Source: a virus
Length of the DNA: 41,942 bases
Virus record (IMG/VR): IMGVR_UViG_3300047491_001328
Location: 1-41,942 of that record
Strand: one strand, 5' to 3'
The notes under the pieces are model-generated. The model was not told where the DNA came from, searched no databases, and saw only the letters and a list, made by a program, of their open reading frames with translations. The position numbers and the translations under genes were made by a program. Below, piece after piece: positions 1 to 6,544 of the stretch; position 1 is the stretch's first letter, and each line of letters begins with the position of its first letter.

Positions 1-321
1 GTTCTTTTCCAGCAACTCCTCTCTATGGTTTAAATAGAACTTTTTTTGTCTCTCTTTTAGATGCTCTTTGTATTCTAAACAATCAGCATTTGCTAGACGA
101 TGTTCTTTCCTTTATGCGGATATTTTTTCCTTATTTTTCAAACGGTATTCTTTTGCCTTTATTAATATTTCTTCCTTATTTTTCAAATCGTATTCTTTTT
201 TGTATGCTGCCCGTTTTTCCTTGTTTTCTTCATTGTATTTCTTACTATATTCCATCAGTTTTTCTTTGTTTTTTATATAATATTTTTTATGATACTCTCT
301 CAATTCGTCTTTGCTTACCAT
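1..321 (-). pseudogene. Charged repeat protein interrupted by an in-frame TAA (possible homing-endonuclease N-terminus)
   Basis: An ATG at 321 follows a strong GGAGG site (GGAGGTAATATCA-ATG) and opens 69 codons ending in TAA at 112-114. The same frame then stays open for 37 codons to the window edge. Both halves carry the same roughly 15-residue repeat (for example YKKEYDLKNKEEILI), rich in Lys, Glu and Tyr. The TAA falls on a tyrosine slot: earlier copies read AAYKKEY, this one reads SA-stop-RKEH. Such repeats are common at the N-terminus of HNH or GIY-YIG type phage proteins, but no nuclease domain is inside the window, so that identity is inference. It is either a recent nonsense mutation, a sequencing error, or a short protein with a decayed tail. 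Confidence 0.55.
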
Positions 322-376
322 TGATATTACCTCCGACCGAAAACTGTAAATAGAATAATGTTCTATAAGTGTAATT

Positions 377-427
377 GGCAGTGATGTGATTGGTCAATGC
401 TACACCAATCCCCTCCCAATCACTGCC
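377..427 (-). other. Two-tier hairpin between nuclease and repeat-protein genes
   Basis: Outer arms GGCAGTGAT (377-385) and ATCACTGCC (419-427) are perfect complements. Inner arms GATTGG (388-393) and CCAATC (405-410) also pair, enclosing an 11-nt loop. It lies just downstream of the PD-(D/E)XK gene and 56 nt before the next start. There is no T-run after it, so it is not an obvious terminator; an RNA-stability or protein-binding element is equally possible. Confidence 0.45.
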
Positions 428-434
428 ACCTGTT

Positions 435-1073
435 TTAAATTGCTTCTGGCATCTCAAAGTCGAGGTATTTATTTCTAAAAACATCGAAGTGTTCTTTCAG
501 CTCACCCTTTTCTATGATCTTAACTCTTCCTAGCTGCTCAGGGTTTCTAGTCAAATCAGCATCTAGATAAACGAGAGCTGCCTGATCGACTGCCCACTTC
601 AACATGTGTACATAGGCTGAGGTTTGTGTATAGTTTTCTTTATACTCCTTTCCCGTCTTGATATCGAGAAGAGTCCTCTTGCCATCCAGTCTGCAAAACA
701 TGTCCATTCTACCCGCAATCCTCGGATCATCGGAAAATAGTGCGGTTTCTACGCATATCGGTTTTATCTTCAACTGGAGTTTGTCCCACATCGCGACGCA
801 AGCCTCGATTCTCCTGCGGGCCTCGTCTGGGGCCATCTTATATATTGGGTCCGTGGGCCTTGGCAACTGTCTATCAGCATAGCATTTCAAGATTCGCCAG
901 TGTACAATGCTTCCAATCGCTGCATATGGTGAACACCACCCACCCGACTTATTACTCCCTTTAACAACTGTTGACACACTTGGAAACAATGTATTTGGAT
1001 CATTCTTCAGATAGTAATATCTCCCATGATCGGTTTCCTTTGTTCCAAAAAAATTTGAATCTCTTATTATCAT
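435..1073 (-). CDS. PD-(D/E)XK (Cas4/RecB-like) nuclease
   Basis: A 212-residue protein with the core of the PD-(D/E)XK superfamily: GRMDMFCRLDGKRTLLDIKT around residues 123-142, where Asp of GRMD and the D-I-K triad form the metal site, followed by QTSAY, the motif IV glutamine/tyrosine of RecB/Cas4-type exonucleases. The four-cysteine Fe-S cluster of true Cas4 is not visible. In viruses such single-domain nucleases act in DNA end processing, recombination or host DNA breakdown. The ATG overlaps the TGA of the small gene upstream (ATGA), so it is probably translationally coupled. Family assignment is confident; the exact substrate is not known. Confidence 0.85.
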   Translation of the reverse strand: MIIRDSNFFGTKETDHGRYYYLKNDPNTLFPSVSTVVKGSNKSGGWCSPYAAIGSIVHWRILKCYADRQLPRPTDPIYKMAPDEARRRIEACVAMWDKLQLKIKPICVETALFSDDPRIAGRMDMFCRLDGKRTLLDIKTGKEYKENYTQTSAYVHMLKWAVDQAALVYLDADLTRNPEQLGRVKIIEKGELKEHFDVFRNKYLDFEMPEAI

Positions 1074-1171
1074 ATATTATCATACCTAAAATCTTCGCAC
1101 TCTTCATCCAAAATAATAACTTCGAATATTCCAGATGGTATTTTTATTTCCTCTCGATGAATTGTTATCAT
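1070..1171 (-). CDS. Small acidic protein (33 aa), coupled between phosphoesterase and nuclease
   Basis: The stop codon of the metallophosphoesterase (TAA) is immediately followed by this ATG, which sits 8 nt after a GGAGGG ribosome site lying inside the end of that gene. Its TGA overlaps the ATG of the nuclease gene. The 33-residue product starts MITIHREEIKIPSG and is rich in Glu/Asp/Ile. No family is recognised. The tight junctions on both sides and the strong ribosome site are the reason for calling it real. Confidence 0.6.
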   Translation of the reverse strand: MITIHREEIKIPSGIFEVIILDEECEDFRYDNI

Positions 1172-2119
1172 TTAAAAGTCCCTCCGTCGAATGCCGCCCA
1201 AACTCTCTAGTGTTATATACTCGGCCTCCATTGCTGTGACCTCACCTTTATTAGAAGCATATTTTAATATTAATCCACATATATCTCCATGCGTTCCCCG
1301 ATCAACTTGATATGGGGTATCAGCAATGAAACATCCAACTCCAAGAATATATTTTTCCATGAAATTCGTTGTACACCTTCTATGACAATGCCCATAGATA
1401 GCAATGTTAAATTTGCTATCGTTTGATAGCATTTCTGCCGTCTTTTGTTGAAGCCTCGGTTCGCGTTTTTGCCCGATTGCAGGATTCGCGCAATTGCTTC
1501 CATGATAAAGCAAAATTTTTACGCCGCCAGCCACGTCAAACGCCTTGGTAACGTTATCATCACCGGCTTTATGATAGATCAGATCCTTTCTGACCTTAGA
1601 TAAACTTCTACAAAAATCATAACTGCTGTTTTCATATGCAGTGAGGCTATTGTCATGATTTCCTGATATAATACAATTATTTTTAAAACCATCAGGATAA
1701 TTATCCTCACAGTACTCTTCATAAGAATATGGAGAGTGTAAGAACCTCTCTTTCTCGTGGCTTGGGTAGTTCATCATACCATCTGTTATATCCCCACCAC
1801 AAAGCAGTGTATCTATCGATCTTTCTTTACAAATTTTTATGAAATTATTTATGCATTTTCTCTGTTGGTAAAAATTTCCTAAGTGGAGATCGCTTATTAT
1901 AGCAACCTGATCATAATTTTCGTCTGATATCTTCCAGTTCAACGACATGTCTGGTTTTTTAAGACCGATGTCATACCACCTTTTTGTCCACGCGGTCTTT
2001 GATACCTTTATCGATTTCGCACAATCTATAAACTTTCCACCACATTTTGCATAAATCTTTAGCATATCGGTTTTAGTCGTATTTGCTAGTTCTAATAACG
2101 GTACTGATCTCTTCTTAAT
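1172..2119 (-). CDS. Calcineurin-like metallophosphoesterase (copy 1), probable AUU start
   Basis: The catalytic domain has the family motifs in order: SDLHLGN (D-x-H), GGDITDG (GD), SGNHDNS (GNHD), LYHGSN and YGHCHRR (GHxH), so the binuclear metal site is intact. Substrate may be a phosphodiester or nucleotide; not determinable here. Before it lies an N-terminal segment ending KVSKTAWTKRW, shared with the neighbouring paralogue and resembling a small helix-turn-helix. The first ATG (2065) has no ribosome site, whereas a perfect GGAGG lies 7 nt before an in-frame ATT at 2117-2119, directly after an in-frame TAA. The 18 extra residues (starting KKRSVPLLEL) align with the paralogue's N-terminus (TKTDML versus SKEDML). 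I therefore place the start at ATT. It follows copy 2 by 47 nt. Confidence 0.85.
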   Translation of the reverse strand: MKKRSVPLLELANTTKTDMLKIYAKCGGKFIDCAKSIKVSKTAWTKRWYDIGLKKPDMSLNWKISDENYDQVAIISDLHLGNFYQQRKCINNFIKICKERSIDTLLCGGDITDGMMNYPSHEKERFLHSPYSYEEYCEDNYPDGFKNNCIISGNHDNSLTAYENSSYDFCRSLSKVRKDLIYHKAGDDNVTKAFDVAGGVKILLYHGSNCANPAIGQKREPRLQQKTAEMLSNDSKFNIAIYGHCHRRCTTNFMEKYILGVGCFIADTPYQVDRGTHGDICGLILKYASNKGEVTAMEAEYITLESLGGIRRRDF

Positions 2120-2166
2120 TTAATAACCTCCTAGCAATTGTACTAATGCTGTAAAAAGTAAAAAGG

Positions 2167-3381
2167 TTAGATGAAATCGTTTTTGTGAATTCCGCCAAGT
2201 TCTTCAGCATAAACAAATTCAGAGCTAACGTTGACCATCTTTCCCGTGGTCTCATTAATATTATAACCTACAATAAGGCCACAGATATCAGGTTCCATCA
2301 TTTTGTCCGCGAGGTACTTTGTTTGTGATTGGAAACACCCCAAACCATAGACATAAGTACCACAATATCTAGGGATCATGCTCGTAAGATGACAGTGGCC
2401 AAATGCGATAATATCAGGTTGCCTTGACATTGCCATCAACTCAAATGTCTTATTTTGAGTTCTGGTTGATCTAAATTTAGTACATCCGCCCGTGCCATGA
2501 AACAGTTGAACATTTATTCCGCCGTCAACCTTTACCATGTCCGGCAAAGTATTTGACTTCAAATATGTCAAATCACCACGGGCCATTTCGACTGCCTTAC
2601 CAATATCAAATCCGTCACACCTAGTACCCATCGAATCATCATGATTTCCGAGTATGAATGCATTAATATCAAACCCATCTGGCAAATTTTCAACGCAATA
2701 ATCGGTCAAATCGTCGATAACATGCAAAAATCTATCATTTTTTGCGCCTACCCTTGGCATCAGGCCCTCAGATATATCACCGGCGTTTAAGAGTGTCCTA
2801 ATATCCCTTTCGTAGCATAATTCAACGAAATTATTTAACACATTTAACTGTTGATGTGTTGAACCAAAATGCATGTCTGAGATGAAGGCAATTTCATATC
2901 GCTCAGAGCTGGGGTCATACTCACTCTTCAGAGGGGTGGCTTCTTTCTCCCAAAACTCTCTACATTCTGATTCGTCTTTGGGTACAACAGTGGCATTTTC
3001 TTTATTAATATACTTGCTAATAAGGGTTGAATATGTATTACACGTCCCATTCAAGGAAACAGGATTTGCCCATCCACCTGAGTCTGAAACCGGCATAAGA
3101 ACCTCTTTATCACAATTGCAATTAGTACATTTGCACTTTCCTGATGCTACTTTTTTCTTTGGATATGAATTCGCATTTACATGACCCTCGCCGCGAGCTG
3201 GTTTAATGCATGGGTCCATAAAATCTTTACATCCAATCAAATCTTCACAATTCAAAACTGCCCAACGCTGAGCCCATGCGCGAGCACTGCACTTGACCTT
3301 CTTTGCACATTCTTCAAACGACCCTAACTTATGATATAAAGTTAGCATGTCTTCCTTGCTTATATTATTTATCGCATCCAT
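2167..3381 (-). CDS. Calcineurin-like metallophosphoesterase (copy 2) with cysteine insert
   Basis: A 404-residue paralogue of the downstream gene. The order is an N-terminal HTH-like segment (residues 1-45, CSARAWAQRW), a linker with a dense cysteine motif CKCTNCNCDK (about residue 83-92, likely metal binding), then the phosphoesterase core with SDMHFGS, AGDISEG, LGNHDDS, LFHGTG and FGHCHLT. All metal ligands are present. It has its own BRE/TATA promoter (3428-3442) and a GGTGA ribosome site before ATG 3381. The two copies differ enough to suggest old duplication and possibly different substrates. In viruses this fold includes DNA-end nucleases, cyclic nucleotide hydrolases and RNA-processing enzymes; which one applies is not known. 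Confidence 0.85.
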   Translation of the reverse strand: MDAINNISKEDMLTLYHKLGSFEECAKKVKCSARAWAQRWAVLNCEDLIGCKDFMDPCIKPARGEGHVNANSYPKKKVASGKCKCTNCNCDKEVLMPVSDSGGWANPVSLNGTCNTYSTLISKYINKENATVVPKDESECREFWEKEATPLKSEYDPSSERYEIAFISDMHFGSTHQQLNVLNNFVELCYERDIRTLLNAGDISEGLMPRVGAKNDRFLHVIDDLTDYCVENLPDGFDINAFILGNHDDSMGTRCDGFDIGKAVEMARGDLTYLKSNTLPDMVKVDGGINVQLFHGTGGCTKFRSTRTQNKTFELMAMSRQPDIIAFGHCHLTSMIPRYCGTYVYGLGCFQSQTKYLADKMMEPDICGLIVGYNINETTGKMVNVSSEFVYAEELGGIHKNDFI

Positions 3382-3427
3382 TATTACTCACCAAAATATT
3401 ATTTTCAATATCGAAAGGCAAACAAAC

Positions 3428-3442
3428 TATTTAAACCTTTCG
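3428..3442 (-). promoter_or_regulatory. BRE/TATA promoter for the metallophosphoesterase pair
   Basis: Minus-strand CGAAAGG followed directly by TTTAAATA. The predicted start site is about 25 nt downstream (near 3405), leaving a leader of roughly 24 nt that contains GGTGA before ATG 3381. Confidence 0.65.
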
Positions 3443-3484
3443 GCAATCGCGATTATAGTCGTATCGTTTCCACAAATTTTACAC

Positions 3485-3709
3485 TTATCTATCATAGGTA
3501 CCATCTTCATTTTTCCAGCAATACATCTCAGGAAACATCTTTCTCAATTTGTATCTAGTATAAATGCCTTCCGAGCACTGAATATCAAACTCATTTTGAC
3601 AAGCAGGACACATAAAAGTATTGAAAAATAGTCCTACGTCTCCTGATTTTACAACAGAATTGGTATCAACAAAAATAATTCGATTGCATGCTCTACATGT
3701 TATTATCAT
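3485..3709 (-). CDS. Small zinc-ribbon protein
   Basis: A 74-residue protein with two CxxC knuckles (CRACNR at residue 5 and CPACQN near 34), the layout of a single zinc ribbon, followed by a basic C-terminal tail. Such proteins bind nucleic acid or partner proteins; no specific family is recognised. It has its own promoter at 3733-3749, giving a near-leaderless transcript, and lies between Ro60 and the phosphoesterases. Confidence 0.6.
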   Translation of the reverse strand: MIITCRACNRIIFVDTNSVVKSGDVGLFFNTFMCPACQNEFDIQCSEGIYTRYKLRKMFPEMYCWKNEDGTYDR

Positions 3710-3732
3710 GAGAAATGGATATAGAAAAAGTA

Positions 3733-3749
3733 GTATAAAAAGGTTTCGG
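3733..3749 (-). promoter_or_regulatory. BRE/TATA promoter for the zinc-ribbon gene
   Basis: Minus-strand CCGAAACC-TTTTTATAC, centred about 30 nt before ATG 3709, predicts a start site a few nt before the gene. Confidence 0.6.
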
Positions 3750-3764
3750 AAAAAAATAGAAAAA

Positions 3765-5345
3765 TTAGTGTTGGTTGCTCTCGATCATCGAATGAGCAAA
3801 GTTCAACACTCCAGCGGACCAACCACCCAATATATAAGTCTTATTATAAAACTCTGGTATGATTGTATCCTGATATCCAGCGACCTGCACCAAAAACACG
3901 TTAACATTTGAATTAACTTTGTTTCGATACTGCGCAATTAACTTTGGCACGTCAATATTTCGTGTACCAAACCACTGATAGTCACGATACTCGCTTGGAT
4001 CTATACCATATAGGCCCCCATGCCCCGCCTGCATATCAGAATAAACGAATACGTTATCCCAATGTTCCTTGTTACTGATTGCGTTTTTCCAAAACAACCA
4101 AATACCATTTTCAGTGGATTGCCCCACTTTGGAACCGGCCTGATCAGCATCCTTTACTTGATCGAATATTGATGCCTTCTTGCGAATAGCGGCAGTTGCC
4201 AACCTATCCCCAAACACACCAATATAACCTTCATCAGATACCTTTCCAGTAATTACCGCGCTCAGATTGGCAATCTTTGACATTCTCATGGTACCCATTG
4301 AAGATGTTGTGGTATTTCTAGCGGACCCTGAGTTATCACATAGGGACATTGTTCTGCCAGCGAATGTAGGCACGTTCTCAATGGCCTTCTCCATACATGA
4401 TTCAAGGGCATCTAAGACTGATGGCGGCGCAATCTTTTCAATTGCATTATATGCTGAAAGATACCGGAACGGCAACTGACGACCACCAGCTACCCCACCA
4501 ATTAGTTTATCCACATATAATTTTGGGTCCACTTTATGCTTAACTAGGTTGGACAAATTTCTCAATATTCCCATATGTTGCATGATGCCTACTGCTTTTG
4601 TCCAACTCTCGGTATTTGATCCTCCCTTAGAAACAATTGCTTCCCATGTATTGCCATCATTGGTAACTTCACCCTTCATGAATATATCAACTGCATCTGA
4701 TTTTGGATGAACCAATTTGATAACATCCTTGGTTTTTACAAACCTGTTTTCCAACTGATATTTCGCGAGGTAAGGAGCATCAGCTTCCTCTAACTTATCC
4801 TTCCAAAGCCTCTTTAGGGAGTTTGGTATTGGCTTTCCAAATTCACTCAATTGGTACGCTAGACCAATAGCAGGCTCGTCTAACCTCTTAACAATTCCAG
4901 CACCATAATCTCTGATAGCTCCGGTGCCCTTCAGCAACTTAGCAGCTCTTACAAGAATTACTTGAGGAGTGACTCTGATATTATCAACATGCCTCAATTG
5001 AATAGCAAGCTCCAGTGTAGCAATTGGATCGTGCTTCAAAGCTGCATCGATAGCAGATTCCATCAAAGTCTTTGGGGTCATCCCACGCCACTCGCGAGGA
5101 TCTTTAGCATCCAACGTTTTTCTCAGATGTTCTACCTGACGGTCGTCGAGCCTCGATATTGGATTAAACTTTACCTTCCTCTTATCTTCCTCATCGCGAT
5201 GGTAATACATTGGCTCACCAAAGAATGACGAAGCTGCCGCTACTTTCAATCTCAATACAGGATCATTGATGTCGTATGATCTTCCACCCATAAAGTTAAG
5301 GTGGCTTGTGTCTTCTATCTTTTTTGTCGGATTTAAGTATCCCAT
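3765..5345 (-). CDS. Ro60/Rsr (TROVE-domain) RNA-binding protein
   Basis: A 526-residue homologue of Ro60, the ring-shaped RNA-binding protein that holds Y RNAs and misfolded or damaged noncoding RNA; bacterial Rsr works with PNPase in RNA decay and rRNA maturation. The N-terminal two thirds is the helical-repeat TROVE ring (motifs such as DPREWRGMTPKTLMESAI and LTRMGP-type helices). The C-terminal third is a von Willebrand A domain whose MIDAS site is intact (LCDNSGSA near residue 340). Length matches the usual 520-540. The start MGYLNPTK is chosen by resemblance to family N-termini; an ATG four codons upstream (5357) is possible and neither has a ribosome site. Upstream lie tRNA-like genes with unusual insertions, the natural place to look for its Y RNA. 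Confidence 0.93.
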   Translation of the reverse strand: MGYLNPTKKIEDTSHLNFMGGRSYDINDPVLRLKVAAASSFFGEPMYYHRDEEDKRKVKFNPISRLDDRQVEHLRKTLDAKDPREWRGMTPKTLMESAIDAALKHDPIATLELAIQLRHVDNIRVTPQVILVRAAKLLKGTGAIRDYGAGIVKRLDEPAIGLAYQLSEFGKPIPNSLKRLWKDKLEEADAPYLAKYQLENRFVKTKDVIKLVHPKSDAVDIFMKGEVTNDGNTWEAIVSKGGSNTESWTKAVGIMQHMGILRNLSNLVKHKVDPKLYVDKLIGGVAGGRQLPFRYLSAYNAIEKIAPPSVLDALESCMEKAIENVPTFAGRTMSLCDNSGSARNTTTSSMGTMRMSKIANLSAVITGKVSDEGYIGVFGDRLATAAIRKKASIFDQVKDADQAGSKVGQSTENGIWLFWKNAISNKEHWDNVFVYSDMQAGHGGLYGIDPSEYRDYQWFGTRNIDVPKLIAQYRNKVNSNVNVFLVQVAGYQDTIIPEFYNKTYILGGWSAGVLNFAHSMIESNQH

Positions 5346-5367
5346 AATTATAACCATGAGGAGAAGA

Positions 5368-5450
5368 GTCGAGAGCGATGGTCCTTTTTAGCGAAAGATG
5401 TATTCGCTCTCTGCACTACCCCACGTTTTATCGCGGATATTTCACCGCAA
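5368..5450 (-). ncRNA. Candidate structured RNA (Y-RNA-like) between Ro60 and tRNA 1
   Basis: No gene fits here, but the minus strand is highly structured. A TTGCGG/CCGCGA hairpin (5431-5450) is followed by one copy of a repeated 27-nt element (5394-5420: GGTAGTGCAG...ATACATCTTT). Then comes an 8-bp perfect inverted repeat, GAGAGCGA/TCGCTCTC (5371-5378 with 5404-5411), which competes with a nested AGCGAA/TTCGCT hairpin. It lacks a T-arm, so it is not a tRNA. A Ro60 partner RNA, or the leader of the Ro60 message, are the two readings; both are inference. Confidence 0.4.
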
Positions 5451-5593
5451 GGCTCGGTGCCGGATTTGAACCGGCGACCTTCTGATCCTCAAGAAGTATC
5501 CGTACTCTGCAATACCACCTAATCTAGGAGGATAAACTAAATTTCGAATACGGCCTCATAATCGGACGCTCTACCAGACTGAGCTAACCGAGC
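5451..5593 (-). tRNA. tRNA-like gene 1, interrupted by about 70 nt (anticodon uncertain)
   Basis: The acceptor arms GCTCGGT (5587-5593) and ACCGAGC (5452-5458) pair perfectly; D-arm GCTC-AGTCTGGTA-GAGC and T-arm GCCGG-TTCAAAT-CCGGC are canonical. No CCA is encoded and the discriminator would be C. Between the D-arm and T-arm is a long insertion holding an 8-bp helix (CCGTATTC with GAGTACGG) and a copy of the repeated 27-nt element (5490-5516). The anticodon arm is ambiguous: either a late hairpin CTTCT-TGAGGATC-AGAAG with an 8-nt loop, or TCCGA/TCAGA (one C-A mismatch) split by the insertion. Identity is therefore not assigned. A promoter lies 25 nt upstream. Confidence 0.7.
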
Positions 5594-5613
5594 AAACATC
5601 TGTTATCTTACAA

Positions 5614-5629
5614 CTATTTAAGCATTTCG
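5614..5629 (-). promoter_or_regulatory. BRE/TATA promoter for tRNA-like gene 1
   Basis: Minus-strand CGAAATG-CTTAAATAG, centred about 25 nt before the first base of the tRNA (5593), so transcription would begin at or near the mature 5' end. It abuts the end of the preceding protein gene. Confidence 0.6.
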
Positions 5630-5631
5630 TT

Positions 5632-6117
5632 TTAACTAGGCTTTCGATGAAGAGATTTGAATTTAAATTCGTTACAATTTTTCCATGTCATGCCATTGTC
5701 ATTTGATGATGAAGGCAGAGACGTGAATCCCATTCTATGGGATTTCCAATAACTATAATCATATTCATTGGGTGCAAGGACAGATCTAATGATATCATCC
5801 ATGTCATTTGTTAGCTGGAAACATATGTCATAACTTGAGAAACCATGACATCCAGTAACATAATCAAACCCATACGATACACTCCTATTTGAATCTGATT
5901 TAGATTCTGTGACTGCCGCATCATTATTATGAATTTCAGGAATTGCACAATATCTACCAACGTGAGTTTCTAAAATCCCAGCCGTGAGAGAAAGACTAGC
6001 CGCTGCTTCGCAACTTGATTCCATTTTTCGCGCCATGATCATACGATTATTACGATTAATAATACGATCTATCGCAACTTCGAGTTCTTTAATATGTTCA
6101 TAATCCGGTGCTTTCAT
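5632..6117 (-). CDS. Unknown protein with the shared P-[ND]-Y N-terminal signature
   Basis: A 161-residue protein starting MKAPDYEHIKELEVAI. The same N-terminal signature opens three other unrelated-looking proteins in this window (starts at 15136, 15805 and 39249). The rest has a GFDYVTGCHGF segment and a low-complexity SSSND stretch and matches no family I recognise. The start at 6117 has a GAGGTT ribosome site. An upstream in-frame ATG (6204) would run through tRNA-like gene 2 and is rejected. It sits inside the RNA-gene cluster, between tRNA-like genes 1 and 2. Confidence 0.6.
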   Translation of the reverse strand: MKAPDYEHIKELEVAIDRIINRNNRMIMARKMESSCEAAASLSLTAGILETHVGRYCAIPEIHNNDAAVTESKSDSNRSVSYGFDYVTGCHGFSSYDICFQLTNDMDDIIRSVLAPNEYDYSYWKSHRMGFTSLPSSSNDNGMTWKNCNEFKFKSLHRKPS

Positions 6118-6139
6118 AACAACCTCAAATATTATAATA

Positions 6140-6270
6140 AGGAGCAGAGAGAGATTCGAACTCTCCCATTTCTTTTTTCGGCAAGAAGTAACTGTGGCAT
6201 TCACTACCGATTTGATCAGAGAATTGCTGCCACGGTGTTAGTTGCGCTGAGCCTATCGCGCTTCTGCTCC
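6140..6270 (-). tRNA. tRNA-like gene 2, interrupted by about 55 nt (anticodon uncertain)
   Basis: The acceptor GGAGCAG pairs with CTGCTCC; D-arm GCGC-GATAGGCTCA-GCGC and T-arm GAGAG-TTCGAAT-CTCTC are clear, though one extra T lies between T-arm and acceptor and U8 is absent. Alternatively a G-1:C73 pair as in tRNA-His fits the acceptor. The insertion holds a perfect 6-bp helix (GTGGCA with TGCCAC) and the repeated 27-nt element (6182-6208). The following hairpin TTCTT-GCCGAAAA-AAGAA would be the anticodon arm, again with an 8-nt loop, so identity is unclear (GCC for Gly is one reading). It could be a degenerate tRNA or a tRNA-like RNA with another role. Confidence 0.6.
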
Positions 6271-6285
6271 ACAACAAAAATTATG

Positions 6286-6402
6286 TGTCTCAAAGAGAAT
6301 AATCGCTATCAGCATCACTTAAATATATATTGTCCCTGCACCTCTACAGGGAGCGTTGTTGTATTTACCAGAAGTAGCCGATAACTTCACTGCTTAGAGA
6401 CG
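6286..6402 (-). ncRNA. Candidate structured RNA between tRNA-like genes 2 and 3
   Basis: A closing stem GTCTCTAAG (6392-6400) with CTTTGAGAC (6286-6294) has one mismatch in nine pairs. Inside are the fifth and most divergent copy of the repeated element (6368-6394, AGCAGTGAAG...CTACTTCTGG), a hairpin GAAGT/ACTTC with an 8-nt loop, and a 5-bp CCCTG/CAGGG hairpin where a tRNA would have its T-arm. An AATATATATTTAAG stretch within it could instead be a TATA box serving tRNA-like gene 2, which would argue against a continuous RNA. Function is not known. Confidence 0.3.
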
Positions 6403-6403
6403 A

Positions 6404-6541
6404 TGCCCAGATTGGGATTTGAACCCAAGTTTCCCCTTCCAAAAAGGAGTAACTGAACTATTCACTACCTACATCATTAAATGTAAGAGAATATCTAGCT
6501 CAGAAATTTTGGCGTCATGGACCTAACTAGACCATCTGGGC
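6404..6541 (-). tRNA. tRNA-Gln(TTG) with a 63-nt intron between D-arm and anticodon arm
   Basis: This is the clearest tRNA of the cluster. The acceptor GCCCAGA/TCTGGGC with discriminator A, a D-arm with 3-bp stem GTC/GAC, the anticodon arm CTCCT-TTTTGGA-AGGGG (U33, anticodon TTG), a 4-nt variable loop and T-arm TTGGG-TTCAAAT-CCCAA all fit; no CCA is encoded. The 63-nt insertion lies at about position 26/27 rather than the usual 37/38. It contains a 6-bp helix (CTGAGC with GTTCAG) and the repeated element (6443-6469). The first intron bases CCAAAA could pair with TTTTGG in the anticodon loop. No textbook bulge-helix-bulge is evident. Exact splice points are uncertain by a few nt. Confidence 0.8.
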
Positions 6542-6544
6542 GAG

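Noticed and set aside
1-321. Genome-wide reassignment of TAA to tyrosine
   Set aside because: Many well-defined genes here end in TAA at correct family length, for example the kinase, RtcB neighbours and phosphoesterase 1.
435-1073. Cas4 and a CRISPR system
   Set aside because: No Fe-S cysteines in the nuclease, no cas genes and no regularly spaced repeats anywhere in the window.
5451-5593. tRNA-like gene 1 as tRNA-Leu(GAG)
   Set aside because: TTGAGGA could form the loop, but the variable region is only 3-5 nt; tRNA-Leu has a long variable arm.
5632-6204. Longer start (6204) for the signature protein
   Set aside because: It would read through most of tRNA-like gene 2 and lacks a ribosome site; ATG 6117 has GAGGTT and the shared N-terminus.
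5451-6541. Group I introns in the tRNA genes
   Set aside because: Insertions are only about 55-70 nt; group I introns are usually 200 nt or more and none of their conserved core is visible.
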